Assembly (NCBI GenBank): GCA_963733845.1
Contig: CAVTEM010000006.1
Coordinates: forward strand, 62,001 to 126,000
Reading direction: 5' to 3'
DNA length: 64,000 nt
Source of the DNA: DATFQE01 sp963733845
GTDB taxonomy: Bacteria > Actinomycetota > Thermoleophilia > Gaiellales > Gaiellaceae
The notes under the pieces were generated by a model. That model searched no databases. It was not told the origin of the DNA and worked only from the letters and a program-made list of their open reading frames with translations. Below are positions 1 through 8,792 of the stretch, in pieces (the stretch's first letter is position 1; each line of letters begins with the position of its first letter). The translations under genes and the position numbers were made by a program.

Positions 1-786
1 GCAGCCCGGATCTTGCTGATCGGCCTCCCGCAGCGTGAGCAGGGCTCACCCTCACGGCCGTACGCCTCGAACTCGTCCTGCATCGCACCGCGCTCGCCGT
101 TCGCCGTTCGGTAGTCGCTCAACGTCGCGCCCGACCGCGCGATGCCCAACTCGAGCGCCGCGCGAATCCCCTCGTGCACCCGCCCGACCTCGGCCTTCGT
201 CAGCTCGCCGGCCGGCCTGAGCGGGTGGACCCGCGCCCGCCACAGCGCCTCGTCGGCGTAGATGTTCCCCATCCCGGCGAGCGACCGCTGGTCGAGCAGC
301 ACCGCCTTCACCGGAGCGCGGCGGCGCTGCAGGCGCTCCGCGAGCACGCGGGGCGTGAATGCCTCGGAGAAGGGCTCGTCCCCGAGCCGCTCTGCAAGGT
401 ACGGATCCAGCTCACCCGGCTCCAGGAGCAACCACGTTCCGAAGCGGCGGACGTCCCGGTAAGCGACGTCCGACTCGTTGTCTAGAGTGAGAACAGCACG
501 TCTGTGCGGGTCGTCCGGGAGCGAGCCCGCAGGCGCGTGGACGAAGCTTCCCGTCATCCGGAGGTGAACCAGGAGAACGCGACCGCTTTCGAACCGAAAA
601 ATCAGATACTTGCCGCGACGGTCGAGCCCGCTGACGACCTCGCCCTCGAGCTCGAGCGCCACCTCGACGCGGCTCGAACGGCCGTACCAGGCGGCTGTCG
701 AGGATCTCGACCCGGTCCAGGCGGCGCCCGGCCAGGACAGGCTCCAGACCGCGGCGAACCGTCTCGACCTCGGGCAGCTCGGGCAT
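1..786 (-). CDS. mutM: Formamidopyrimidine-DNA glycosylase MutM/Fpg (3' end outside window, frameshifted)
   Basis: Base-excision repair glycosylase/AP lyase that removes 8-oxoguanine and other oxidised purines. The N-terminus MPELPEVETVRRGL carries the catalytic Pro-Glu of the family. The frame breaks near 670 after the residues RPFEP and resumes one base later as VEVALELEGEV. It then runs to the window edge through KYLIF, RMTGSF, the DNA-contact region LLDQRSLAGMGNIYADEAL and the start of the zinc finger (CSRCGRP), so only the last residues are missing. The start lies 12 bp after the pdp stop codon. The conserved second part argues for a one-base sequence error rather than a dead gene. Confidence 0.9.
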
Positions 787-798
787 CGTGGCTCGACG

Positions 799-2100
799 CT
801 AGCCGATGACGTCCAGGACGACGCCGGTGTCCTCAGGTGCCTCGGTACCGAGCTCGATCGCGGCGCGCAGCTGCTCCGCGGCGGCTCGTGCCGATGCCTC
901 GTCACGCGCGTGCACCTCGGCGATCGGCTCGCCCCGAGAGACGGTGTCGCCCCGTTTCTTGAGCAGGACGAGGCCGACGGAGTGGTCGATCTCGTCGCCT
1001 TTGGCGCGCCTGCCCGCGCCGAGCTCGAGCGCGACGATCCCGACCGGCAGCGCGCGGATGCGTCTGATCACCCCGTCGCCGTCCGACTCGATGGGCACTA
1101 CGACAGGCGCCGTGGGAAGCCGCTCCTCGTCTGGGTCGCCGCCCTGGGCCCCGATCCACCGACGGTAGGCCTGCTCCGCGGAGCCGTCGGCCATCGCCGA
1201 CTTCACCCGCTCGCGCGCGGCCTCGGCGTCCAGGCCGAGATCGGAGAGCTCGACAAGGCGTGACGCGGCCGCGACCACGAGCTCCGTGAAGTCGGGAGGC
1301 CCTTCGCCGCGAGTGGTGGCGATCGCCTCGCGGATCTCGAGCGCGTTGCCCACCGCGCTCCCGAGCGGCTGGTCCATGTCGGTGAGCAGGCAGACGACTT
1401 CCCTGCCCGCACGGACGCCGAGCTCGCGCATGGCCTCAGCGAGCTCGCGCGCCTCGGGCAGCGTCCGCATGAAGGCGCCGTCGCCGACCTTGACGTCGAG
1501 CACGATCGCCTGCGCCCCGGCGGCGATCTTCTTGGACATGATGCTCGCAGCGATGAGCGGGATCGAGTCCACGGTCGCCGTGACATCGCGAAGCGCATAG
1601 AGCTGCTTGTCGGCGGGAACGAGGTCGGCCGTCTGGCCGATGATCGCCACGCCTGCGTCTCGCACCTGAGCGACGAACTCGTCCAGCGTCAACTCGACCC
1701 GGAAGCCCGGGATCGATTCGAGCTTGTCCAGGGTTCCGCCCGTGTGCCCGAGCCCGCGGCCACTCATCTTCCCGAAGGGGACGCCACAGGCGGCGACGAT
1801 CGGAGCCACCGCGATCGACGTCTTGTCGCCGACTCCGCCGGTCGAGTGCTTGTCCACGACCTTGCGCCCGATCGCGCCGGCGAGGTCGATCGTCTCGCCG
1901 CTCTCGATGATCGCCTCGGTCATCGCCAGCGTCTCGGCCGCGGAGAGCCCACGGAACCACACTGCCATGCAGAACGCGGCGAGCTGGTAGTCCGGGATCT
2001 CCCCGCGCCCGTAGCCGAGCACGAGCTCGCGGATGTCGTCGGCGGGCAGCTCGTCGCCGTTTCGCTTCCGTTCGATGACGTCGGCGGGACGAATGGTCAC
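799..2100 (-). CDS. pdp: Pyrimidine-nucleoside (thymidine) phosphorylase
   Basis: Phosphorolysis of thymidine, uridine or deoxyuridine to base plus (deoxy)ribose-1-phosphate, feeding the phosphopentomutase encoded upstream. At 433 aa it has the usual length of the family. The glycosyltransferase family 3 signature KHSTGGVGDK and the downstream KMSGRGLGHTGGTLDKLE phosphate/pyrimidine-binding region are present, with a C-terminal domain rich in Gly/Glu. I chose the GTG start at 2100 (VTIRPADVIERKRNG) because it matches the family N-terminus and overlaps the stop of the methyltransferase as GTGA. A longer reading fused to that upstream gene exists only because of a frameshift in the latter. Pyrimidine-nucleoside and thymidine phosphorylase cannot be told apart by eye. 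Confidence 0.92.
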   Translation of the reverse strand: MTIRPADVIERKRNGDELPADDIRELVLGYGRGEIPDYQLAAFCMAVWFRGLSAAETLAMTEAIIESGETIDLAGAIGRKVVDKHSTGGVGDKTSIAVAPIVAACGVPFGKMSGRGLGHTGGTLDKLESIPGFRVELTLDEFVAQVRDAGVAIIGQTADLVPADKQLYALRDVTATVDSIPLIAASIMSKKIAAGAQAIVLDVKVGDGAFMRTLPEARELAEAMRELGVRAGREVVCLLTDMDQPLGSAVGNALEIREAIATTRGEGPPDFTELVVAAASRLVELSDLGLDAEAARERVKSAMADGSAEQAYRRWIGAQGGDPDEERLPTAPVVVPIESDGDGVIRRIRALPVGIVALELGAGRRAKGDEIDHSVGLVLLKKRGDTVSRGEPIAEVHARDEASARAAAEQLRAAIELGTEAPEDTGVVLDVIG

Positions 2101-2820
2101 TCGGCCTTCTCCGCGACGAAGACGGCAGAGTGCCGTCGCGCAACGAGCGGGACCTCGACGCCGTCGAGGTCCGGCGCAAGATCGGCGAGCGCCAGCATCG
2201 AGGCTCGCGTAGGCCGCAACCGCTTGCCGATCGGGGAACGTCGTCGTTCCGACGGCGTCTCGTCGTTCGACGTGCTCGAAGTGCCGCGAAAGAACGGCCG
2301 CTCCGTTGTCGCCGTTGAAGCTCAACCGGAAAGAATCTGAGGGTGCGCCGACCCCCGTGCGGAGCTCGAGAAGATGGTCGACATGGTTGGTGACTGCGAC
2401 CAGCCGACCGCCCGGACACAGAACACGCCGTAGCTCGGCGAGCCCGCGGTCGAGATCCGGCACGTGGTACAGCATCCACGCGGCGACCGCGCAGTCGAAG
2501 GACTCGGCGGCAAACGGCAGCGCCTGGACGTCGCCGATCTGCGCATCCACCCCGCGCGACACGGCGAGCTCGACCATCCGCTCGGACTGGTCGAGTGCGA
2601 CGACGGCTGCGCCGAGCTCCCTGCCCAGCCGCTCGGCGAGCTCGCCCGGCCCGCAGCCGACTTCGAGCACCGCTGCAGGGTCGACCTCCGCAACGGCGGC
2701 GAATGCGAGCTCTCGCGGATCGTCACCTTCGGCGTGCCGGTAGGCGGCGCGCCGATCCTCGAGGCCGCTCTCGGTCGCGTACTGCTCGCGCACGAGCTGC
2801 GGATCGTCGAGGCGCCTCAC
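2097..2820 (-). CDS. SAM-dependent methyltransferase, class I (frameshifted near C-terminus)
   Basis: Rossmann-fold methyltransferase of the UbiE/Methyltransf_11 type. Motif I is VLEVGCGPGEL (SAM binding), followed by an acidic loop residue in ALDQSERM, motif II at FDCAVAAWMLYHVPD and motif III at LRRVLCPGGRLVAV. Near 2190 the frame shifts by one base; the continuation LALADLAPDLDGVEVPLV ends at a TGA (2097-2099) that overlaps the pdp GTG. It is coupled to deoB upstream by a 4-nt ATGA overlap, so it is cotranscribed with nucleoside salvage genes. The substrate cannot be read from the sequence. Confidence 0.82.
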
Positions 2821-3989
2821 GCGGCCGTGACGATCACCTGGCCGGGGATCCCGCGACGCGGAGGCTTGCCTCCGAGCCAGGCGTTGATGGTCGCGCCGAC
2901 GTCGGCGAACTCCCCCTCGTGGATGCGGCCCGCCGCGTTCTTCCCCTCGACGTACGCGACGAGCAGCGCGTGCTCGCGGGAGTGGTCGGTGGACGGAGTC
3001 GTGGGGTCGCAGCCGTGGTCCGACGTCAGCACGAGAAGGTCGCCCGGCTTGAGCGCGTCGAGCAGGTCCGGCAGCCGCCGGTCGAAGTCCTGCAGGCAGC
3101 GGTGGAAGTTGACCGGATCGTTGCGATGGCCCCAGAGCATGTCCGTCTCGACGAGGTTGGCGAAGACGAGACCGCCGTCGTCGACCTCGCGGAGCAGCCG
3201 CTCGATCGTCGCGATCCCCTCGATGTTCGACTTGGTCGGGTGCGACTCGTCGATGTCGAAGCCGGCGAAGATGTCATGGATCTTCCCGACGCCGTGGACG
3301 ACCCCGCCGGCCTCGCGGACCAGCGTGAGGTAGTTCGGCTGCTTCGGCTTGAGCGACCAGTCGTGCCGGTTGGGCGTCCGTGTGTAAGAGCCCGGCTCGC
3401 CCACGAACGGCCTGGCGATGACCCGCCCCACCGCGTGCTTGCCGGTGAGGATCTCGCGCGCGATCTCGCAGGCGCCGTACAGCTCCTCGAGCGGAATCGT
3501 CTCTTCGTGGGCCGCGATCTGGAAGACCGAGTCGGCCGACGTGTAGACGATCCACTTCCCGGTGCGCTGATGCTCCTCACCGAGCTCCTCGATGATCTCC
3601 GTGCCCGACGCAGGCTTGTTGCCGAGGACGCCTCGCCCCGTGCGGTGCATGAAGGGGTCGATCACGTCATGCGGGAAGCCGTGTCCATACGTCGGCATCG
3701 CCTGCGGCGTGACCACGCCCATCAGCTCCCAGTGTCCGGTCGTCGTGTCCTTGCCCTTGGAGCGCTCGACGAGCCGGCCGGCGACCGCCGGTGCGCCGGG
3801 CTGCGGCGGGCAGCCCTCGAGCGGCTCCACGTTGCCGAGGCCGAGCGCCTCCAGGTTCGGCAGGTCCAGGCCACCGACGGCGCGCGCGACGTTCCCGAGT
3901 GTGTCGGACCCCTCGTCGCCGTACTCGTCGGCGTCCGGCAGCTCGCCGGCGCCGACTGCGTCTAGAACGATCACGCATGCTCGGGCCAT
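2817..3989 (-). CDS. deoB: Phosphopentomutase
   Basis: Interconverts (deoxy)ribose-1-phosphate and -5-phosphate, linking nucleoside phosphorolysis to central metabolism. The protein has 390 aa, normal for the family. Alkaline-phosphatase-superfamily metal sites are visible: VLDAVGAGELPDADEYGD near the N-terminus (metal Asp and nucleophile region with SDTLGN) and the C-terminal LTSDHGCDPTTPSTDHSRE with its His/Asp ligands. TGHWELMG is a typical DeoB stretch. It is the first gene of the deoB-methyltransferase-pdp unit. Its ATG is only 17 bp from the divergent start at 4007, and a TAGGAT box ends 6 nt before it, which suggests a leaderless transcript. Confidence 0.95.
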   Translation of the reverse strand: MARACVIVLDAVGAGELPDADEYGDEGSDTLGNVARAVGGLDLPNLEALGLGNVEPLEGCPPQPGAPAVAGRLVERSKGKDTTTGHWELMGVVTPQAMPTYGHGFPHDVIDPFMHRTGRGVLGNKPASGTEIIEELGEEHQRTGKWIVYTSADSVFQIAAHEETIPLEELYGACEIAREILTGKHAVGRVIARPFVGEPGSYTRTPNRHDWSLKPKQPNYLTLVREAGGVVHGVGKIHDIFAGFDIDESHPTKSNIEGIATIERLLREVDDGGLVFANLVETDMLWGHRNDPVNFHRCLQDFDRRLPDLLDALKPGDLLVLTSDHGCDPTTPSTDHSREHALLVAYVEGKNAAGRIHEGEFADVGATINAWLGGKPPRRGIPGQVIVTAA

Positions 3990-4006
3990 GGGGCTATCCT
4001 AAGGTC
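3990..4006. promoter_or_regulatory. 17-bp divergent intergenic with symmetric -10 box
   Basis: The heptamer TATCCTA (3995-4001) reads TATCCT on the plus strand, ending 6 nt before the GTG at 4007. On the minus strand it reads TAGGAT, ending 6 nt before the deoB ATG at 3989. Both are plausible actinobacterial TAnnnT -10 hexamers. With only 17 bp between start codons, both mRNAs would have to start at or very near the initiation codon. I infer a bidirectional promoter for leaderless transcripts. Confidence 0.6.
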
Positions 4007-4147
4007 GTGGAAACTGTCCTTGGCTTGTTCGGACTCGTGATCTTCATCGTCGGCGTCATTTCCCTGGCGGCCGGTATGACGTGGGCGGTCGTCAAGATCA
4101 CGCCGGCCGAGAAGCGCCCCAAGAAGACCGGCGAAGCGTCGACCTAG
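4007..4147 (+). CDS. Small single-pass membrane protein, 46 aa
   Basis: Short gene with a GTG start. The first 30 residues form one hydrophobic helix (GLFGLVIFIVGVISLAAGMTW), followed by a basic, charged tail (KITPAEKRPKKTGEAST), so the topology is probably N-out/C-in. I do not recognise the family. Support for it being real comes from the membrane-helix pattern, the near-perfect fit between the divergent promoter and the convergent ald stop (3 bp away), and the -10 box 6 nt before the start. Function unknown. Confidence 0.6.
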   Translation: METVLGLFGLVIFIVGVISLAAGMTWAVVKITPAEKRPKKTGEAST

Positions 4148-4150
4148 CGC

Positions 4151-5275
4151 CTAGACGGGCGAGAGCGGCAGGACGTCGTCCAGCGGGTAGTAGTCGAGCC
4201 CGTGGGCTTCGGCAACGGCCTCGTAGGTGATCTTGCCGTCGACGACGTTCACACCCCGTGCCAGCGCAGCATCGCGGGCGACCGCTTCCGCCAGCCCGTG
4301 GTCGGCGATCGCGTCGACGTACGGGAGCGTCGCGTTCGTGAGCGCCTTCGTCGAGGTGATCGGAACGGCTCCCGGCATGTTCGCCACGCAGTAGTGCGTG
4401 ACCCCGTCGACCACGTAGACAGGCTCCGAATGGGTCGTCGGCCGCGACGTCTCGACGCAGCCGCCCTGGTCGATCGCGACATCGGCGATGACCGAGCCCT
4501 CGTGCATCCCTCGCACCATCTCCGCCGTCACGAGTCGCGGCGCGAGTGCGCCCGGGATCAGGACGGCGCCGATCACGACGTCGGCGTCGGCGACGGATTC
4601 CTCGATCTGGAGGCTGGAGGACATGAGCAGCGTCACGCGCGAGCCGAGGACCTCCTCGAGGTGACGCATGCGGTCGATCGAGCGCTCGAGGATCGTGACC
4701 TTCGCGCCGAGGCCGAGCGCGATCACGGCCGAGTTGTAGCCGACCATGCCGCCGCCGATGACCACGACCTTCCCGGGCGACACCCCGGGCACCCCACCCA
4801 GGAGCAGCCCGCGGCCGCCGAGCGGCTTCTCGAGGAAGTAGGCACCCGCCTGCGCGGCGAGGCGCCCGGCGATCTCGCTCATCGGCGCGAGCAACGGCAG
4901 CGACCGGTTCGCCGCCTCGACGGTCTCGTAGGCGACGGCGGTGACGCCGCTGTCGACGAGCGCCCGCGTCAGAGGCTCGTCGGCGGCGATGTGGAGGTAC
5001 GTGAAGAGAACGAGGTCGTCTCGCAGCCGGTCGTACTCCGGTGCGATCGGCTCCTTGACCTTCAACAGGAGCTCGGCGTCGGCCCAGACGTCGTCGACCG
5101 GGGCGATCTGGGCCCCCACCGCCTCGTACGCCGCATCGGGAAACGAGCTTCCGTCGCCCGCTCCCGTCTCGACGATGACGTCGTGGCCGTGCTGGATCAG
5201 CTCGAGAGCGCCGGCGGGGGTGAGCGCCACGCGGTACTCGTCGGGCTTGATCTCCTTCGCGACGCCGACCTTCAT
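4151..5275 (-). CDS. ald: Alanine dehydrogenase
   Basis: NAD-dependent oxidative deamination of L-alanine to pyruvate and ammonia, or the reverse under ammonium excess. It has 374 aa from MKVGVAKEIKPDEYRVALTP, which fits the family; an in-frame ATG 12 codons upstream lacks homology. The substrate-site Lys/Arg region KEIKPDEYRVA, the KVKEP lysine motif, the catalytic-His segment FTYLHIA, and the Rossmann nucleotide site VVIGGGMVGYNSA are visible, as is VIADVAIDQGGCVETSRPTTHSEP near the C-terminal active site. It is a single-gene unit; a paired CGGCAC-type repeat lies 47-68 bp upstream. Confidence 0.95.
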   Translation of the reverse strand: MKVGVAKEIKPDEYRVALTPAGALELIQHGHDVIVETGAGDGSSFPDAAYEAVGAQIAPVDDVWADAELLLKVKEPIAPEYDRLRDDLVLFTYLHIAADEPLTRALVDSGVTAVAYETVEAANRSLPLLAPMSEIAGRLAAQAGAYFLEKPLGGRGLLLGGVPGVSPGKVVVIGGGMVGYNSAVIALGLGAKVTILERSIDRMRHLEEVLGSRVTLLMSSSLQIEESVADADVVIGAVLIPGALAPRLVTAEMVRGMHEGSVIADVAIDQGGCVETSRPTTHSEPVYVVDGVTHYCVANMPGAVPITSTKALTNATLPYVDAIADHGLAEAVARDAALARGVNVVDGKITYEAVAEAHGLDYYPLDDVLPLSPV

Positions 5276-5321
5276 GAGCCGGGCAACGATATCCGCTTCG
5301 TGTGGACGCATCGCGCCTGAA

Positions 5322-5343
5322 TCGGCACGAAGCCGTCACCCCT
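5322..5343 (+). promoter_or_regulatory. 11-bp-phased CGGCAC repeat upstream of ald
   Basis: Two 11-bp units, TCGGCACGAAG and CCGTCACCCCT, lie back to back. The first 18 bp match positions 53714-53731 at 17 of 18 bases. They sit in the noncoding gap upstream of ald (start 5275). The role is unknown; an operator for a regulator that binds successive helical turns is inferred. Confidence 0.4.
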
Positions 5344-5409
5344 GCGTGCGTCCTCCCTCATTACGATCGACAGTGGTGGGTGGTCAGCGGTCGGCCCCGA
5401 GGGGATGTC

Positions 5410-6189
5410 TCAACGGGACGTGGCCAGGCGTTCCACCAGCGCTCGCTCCTCCCGGCCCAGCCACGGGGGTGTGCCGGCCTTTGCGTTGGCTTCGGCGTGC
5501 TCCGGGTTGCTGGTGGCCGGAATGACGACGTCGACTCGCTCGTCGGACAGCGCCCACTTGAGCAGCGCCTGTGCCCACGTCTCGACGCCGAACGGTTTCA
5601 GCGGCTCCAGCTCGCGCGCCGACGGCACGCGCCTCATCAGCGCGCCCTCGGCCAGCGGACGCATCACGATCACCGCGACGCCGAGTTCGGCCGCGAGGGG
5701 CAGGAGCTCGCGTTCGCACTCGCGCTGCACGGGGTTGTACGGAAGCTGGACCGTCTGGAAACGGCCCGTGCGCAGCGCGGTCGCAAGCTCGCCGAACGCG
5801 CCGGCGTCGTAGTGCGTCACCCCCAGGCGACCGATCGCGCCCTGCTCGCGCTCCGCCTCGAGCCACGAGACGTGATCCCGCCAGGCGACGAGGTTGTGCA
5901 CCTGCTCGACCTCCACGCGGCCGAACCAGGCCAGCTGTTTCGCGAGCTGCTCGCGCCCCTCCGTTACCGACCCCGCCCAGATCTTGGTCGCGACGATCGC
6001 GTCGTCGCGCCGGCCCTCGAGAGCCGCGCCCAGCGAGCCCTCGGCGCCGCGGTACATCGGCGACGAGTCGAAGAGCCGGGTGCCGACGTGGAGAGCAGCG
6101 TCGACGACCTCGCGCGCCAGCCGGGCGTCGCCGCCGAACGTCTGCCAGGTTCCGAGGCCGACGACCGGGCCGAGCCGGCGCTCCTCCAT
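5410..6189 (-). CDS. Aldo/keto reductase family oxidoreductase
   Basis: NADP(H)-dependent reductase with a TIM barrel, 259 aa, at the short end of the family. The catalytic tetrad is visible: Asp and Tyr in LFDSSPMYRGAEGSLG (about residues 40 and 46), Lys in IVATKIW, and His in VEQVHNLVAW. The C-terminal cofactor loop reads VVIPATSNPEHAEAN. Its ATG overlaps the stop of the DUF3866 gene by one base (TGATG), so the two are coupled. The substrate is not deducible. No frame defects were seen. Confidence 0.88.
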   Translation of the reverse strand: MEERRLGPVVGLGTWQTFGGDARLAREVVDAALHVGTRLFDSSPMYRGAEGSLGAALEGRRDDAIVATKIWAGSVTEGREQLAKQLAWFGRVEVEQVHNLVAWRDHVSWLEAEREQGAIGRLGVTHYDAGAFGELATALRTGRFQTVQLPYNPVQRECERELLPLAAELGVAVIVMRPLAEGALMRRVPSARELEPLKPFGVETWAQALLKWALSDERVDVVIPATSNPEHAEANAKAGTPPWLGREERALVERLATSR

Positions 6190-7176
6190 CAGTCGACGAG
6201 GCTCCGCGCGAGCTTGCCCGCCGCGAAGGCGGCCGCGAAGAACCAGGGATCGTCGTCCGGTCCGCGCCCCATGTGCGAGAGCGGCAGCAGGGCGCAGGCC
6301 TCACGCCACCCGGCCACGTCCACATCCGTCGCACCCTCCGCGATCGCGCTCTCGACCGGACACCCCGCCGGCCAGGCCACGTCGTACGAGCCGCCCCAGA
6401 GCGACAACACGGCATCGGTGTGGTGCGACAGACCGCGGTGCCGTTCGCGGGGATCACGCTCCGAGATGCGCAGCACGAGGATCGCCCTGCCGCCGAGCTC
6501 GAGCGTCGCATGTGAGCGCGTGGGCGGCGGCCATGCCCCCGTGACCGAGCCGCGATCCTGTGCCGACGATGCCCGGCCCGATCGCCGTCACGACGACGTC
6601 CGCGCCGTTGGCGGCCGCGAGCGCCAGGGCCGAGTGGACGTCCACCGCGTCGATGTCGCCGCCGAAGCAGGCGCCGGCGGCGATCGTGACCGCCACGAGC
6701 TCATGGGCCTTCAGCGCCCGCAGCGTGTCCGAGAGGGCAAGCGGCAGCGCGCCGCCTGGAACCTGCACGTAGACCACCCGCAAGCCGCGCAGCGCGGCGA
6801 AGACCGGCGCGACCTGGCTGTGCAGCGAGCAGGCGACCACGGGCAACCCGTCGAGCAGCTCGGGCAGCTCTGCTCCCTCCTCGCCGTGCACGGTGGCGAA
6901 TTGCACCGGTGTGTACGGCAGCTTCATCACGTGCGCACCCTCCTCGGCCGGAAGCTCCAGGCCACGCGTGAGGTTGGCGTGCAGGACGTCGAACCCGCCC
7001 GAGCCGAGGCCGAGCTCACGCGCCTGCACGTTGACGAGCACCTCGTCCCCTTCCTCGACCGGCCCGGTCAACGCCAGGTAGGCAACGCAGGGCGCGCCGT
7101 CCACGTCGAGTCGCGCGAAGTCCGGCAGCCGTTCGAGCACCGCCGTCACGCGCCCGCGCCTGAGCGTCAGGGGCAC
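6189..7176 (-). CDS. DUF3866 family protein (frameshifted)
   Basis: Recognised as DUF3866, a protein family of unknown function found mostly in Actinobacteria and Firmicutes. The N-terminal 220 residues include an OB-like start (RGRVTAVLERLPDFARLDV), the segment HVMKLPYTPVQFATVHGEE, and a glycine-rich region VVTAIGPGIVGTGSRLGHGGM that looks like a nucleotide or phosphate loop. Near 6508 the frame skips one base and continues as LELGGRAILVLRISERDPR to a stop that overlaps the aldo/keto reductase start. Full length would be about 328 aa. It lies 51 bp downstream of the M20 peptidase, as part of the same strand cluster. No function is assigned. Confidence 0.85.
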
Positions 7177-7227
7177 GCTACGCGTCCTGGAACGACGCGA
7201 GCTCCGCGTGCTCGGAGCCAGGCGCGA

Positions 7228-8373
7228 TCACGCCGCGCCTGCCGGCTCCGCATCGGCCACACGTGCGGCATCCACCAGTGCGAGCGCGACCTCGACCATC
7301 CCGTCGAGGTCGGCGACTGCGATGTGCTCGTCCGGCGTGTGGATCTGAGCCATCCCGTTCGCGAGGTTGACGCAGCTCAGGCCCCGCTCGTTGAAGACGT
7401 TCGCGTCCGCCCCGCCCCCTGAGAGCGTGTACGTCGGCCGGTAGCCGGCGCGCGAGAGCGCCTCCGAGGCCAGCGAGACCGCGCGGTCGTCGCGCCGGAA
7501 GCGATAGCCGCTGTAGCTCTTATCCACCTCGGTCTCGACCTCGCACTCCTCCACCCCGGCGGCGAACGCGATCGCGTCGAGCATCTCCTGCACGACGTCG
7601 GCGAGCTTTCGCTCGTCGTGCGAGCGGGCTTCCGCCGTGAATGTGCACCACTCCGGGACGATGTTGCGTGCCGTTCCGCCCTCGATCGTCCCGACGTTCG
7701 CGGTCGTCTCCTCGTCGAGGCGTCCGAGCCGCAGGTCCGCGATCGCGCGCGAGGCGGCCGCGATCGCCGAGCGTCCCTCCTCGGGGTACATGCCGGCGTG
7801 GGACGCGCGGCCGTGGAAGCGAGCCTGCAGCGAATGCGCGTGCGGGGCGCCGAGGATCACCTCGCCGATCGGCCCCGCCTGGTCGAAGACGTACCCCACC
7901 GAGGCGCGCAGCCGCGTGTGGTCGAACGCCCCCGCGCCGAGCAGCCCGACCTCCTCCTTCGGCGTGAACAGCAGCTCGATGCCCGCGTGCGGCCTGCCCT
8001 CGACGAGCACCCGCCGTACCGCCTCGAGCATGACCGCCACGGCGGCCTTGTTGTCGGCGCCGAGGATCGTCCCGGCCCCGTTTCGGACGACGCCGTCGTC
8101 GACCTCGGGTTCGATCGGGCCCTCCGGCGGAACGGTGTCGAGGTGCGCACAGAAGAACAGCGGAAGACCGCCGCCGTTCGCGCCGTGCGGCTCCAGGCGG
8201 CAGAGCAGGTTTCCGATCGTGGAGCCGACGGCGGCGCCGGCTCCGTCCTCCTCGACCTCGAGCGCAAGGTCGTGCAGGTAGCGGATCACAGCGTCCGCGA
8301 CGGCGCGCTCGTCCCCGGACGGGCTCGGCAGGGCGGCGAGCTCCGCGAACAGGTCGAGCGTCGGCTGATTCAT
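7228..8373 (-). CDS. M20 family metallopeptidase, peptidase T-like
   Basis: Cytosolic zinc aminopeptidase/tripeptidase-like enzyme, 381 aa from MNQPTLDLFAELAALPSPSGDER. Zinc ligands and catalytic residues are in FFCAHLDTVPP (His, catalytic Asp), GADNKAAVAVMLEA (bridging Asp), FTPKEEVGLLGA (catalytic Glu plus ligand Glu), YVFDQAGPIGE (Asp) and QIHTPDEH (His). The dimerisation domain lies between about residues 190 and 290. An in-frame ATG 50 codons upstream would overlap the PAS gene and adds no family sequence, so the later start is preferred. It is transcribed divergently from the PAS gene, 58 bp away. Confidence 0.9.
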   Translation of the reverse strand: MNQPTLDLFAELAALPSPSGDERAVADAVIRYLHDLALEVEEDGAGAAVGSTIGNLLCRLEPHGANGGGLPLFFCAHLDTVPPEGPIEPEVDDGVVRNGAGTILGADNKAAVAVMLEAVRRVLVEGRPHAGIELLFTPKEEVGLLGAGAFDHTRLRASVGYVFDQAGPIGEVILGAPHAHSLQARFHGRASHAGMYPEEGRSAIAAASRAIADLRLGRLDEETTANVGTIEGGTARNIVPEWCTFTAEARSHDERKLADVVQEMLDAIAFAAGVEECEVETEVDKSYSGYRFRRDDRAVSLASEALSRAGYRPTYTLSGGGADANVFNERGLSCVNLANGMAQIHTPDEHIAVADLDGMVEVALALVDAARVADAEPAGAA

Positions 8374-8431
8374 TTCACGAATCTGTGCGAAATTGATACG
8401 ATTTCTACGAAAATCTGCCGTCGGAGGGTCC

Positions 8432-8792
8432 GTGAGCGTCGCCGAACCGCTCGTGCAAGCAGGCCTGCTTGGGGAGGCTATCGACCGGGCCCCGGACGCC
8501 GTGTTCGTCGCCGACGAGAGCATGCGTTATCTCGCCGTGAACCAGGCCGCCTGCCGCCTGCTCGGCTACACGCGCGAAGAGCTGCTCGCACTGCGGACGA
8601 CCGACGTGGCCACGTACCCGGAGGCCTCCGAGGAGTACGGCGAGCTGATGGCCAAGCGGGGCAAGACCGGAACGACGGTTCTGCGGCGCAAGGACGGCAG
8701 CGAGATCGCCGCCTGCTACAGGGCTCACGAGACCAAGCTGGCCGGGATGACCGTCTACGTGGCCATCATCTGGCCCGACGAGACGAGCTTAG
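8432..8792 (+). CDS. Single-domain PAS sensor protein
   Basis: About 120 aa consisting of one PAS fold: IDRAPDAVFVADESMRYLAVNQAACRLLGYTREEL is a classic PAS core, followed by a KRGKTGTTVLRRKDGSEI segment and a terminal beta strand MTVYVAIIW. The GTG at 8432 has a well-placed GGAGGG Shine-Dalgarno sequence. The frame has no stop until 9181 and would run antisense through pyrG. A TAG at 8790-8792 lies in the next frame, exactly at the pyrG 3' end, so a one-base error near 8785 is likely. No output domain is attached; it could act through a partner. The exact C-terminus is uncertain. Confidence 0.6.

Noticed and set aside
799..2820. A 673-codon methyltransferase-phosphorylase fusion protein
   Set aside because: The join is out of frame with the methyltransferase C-terminus. 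Skipping one base near 2190 restores LALADLAPDLDG and a stop overlapping the pdp GTG, so these are two genes.
5302..7422. Long open frame of about 700 codons on the plus strand opposite the reductase and DUF3866 genes
   Set aside because: Arg/Ala/His-rich translation without motifs; it is the antisense of supported genes, as expected at about 70% G+C. Many similar frames (e.g. 17099-19198, 39688-41286, 46581-48140) were dropped for the same reason.
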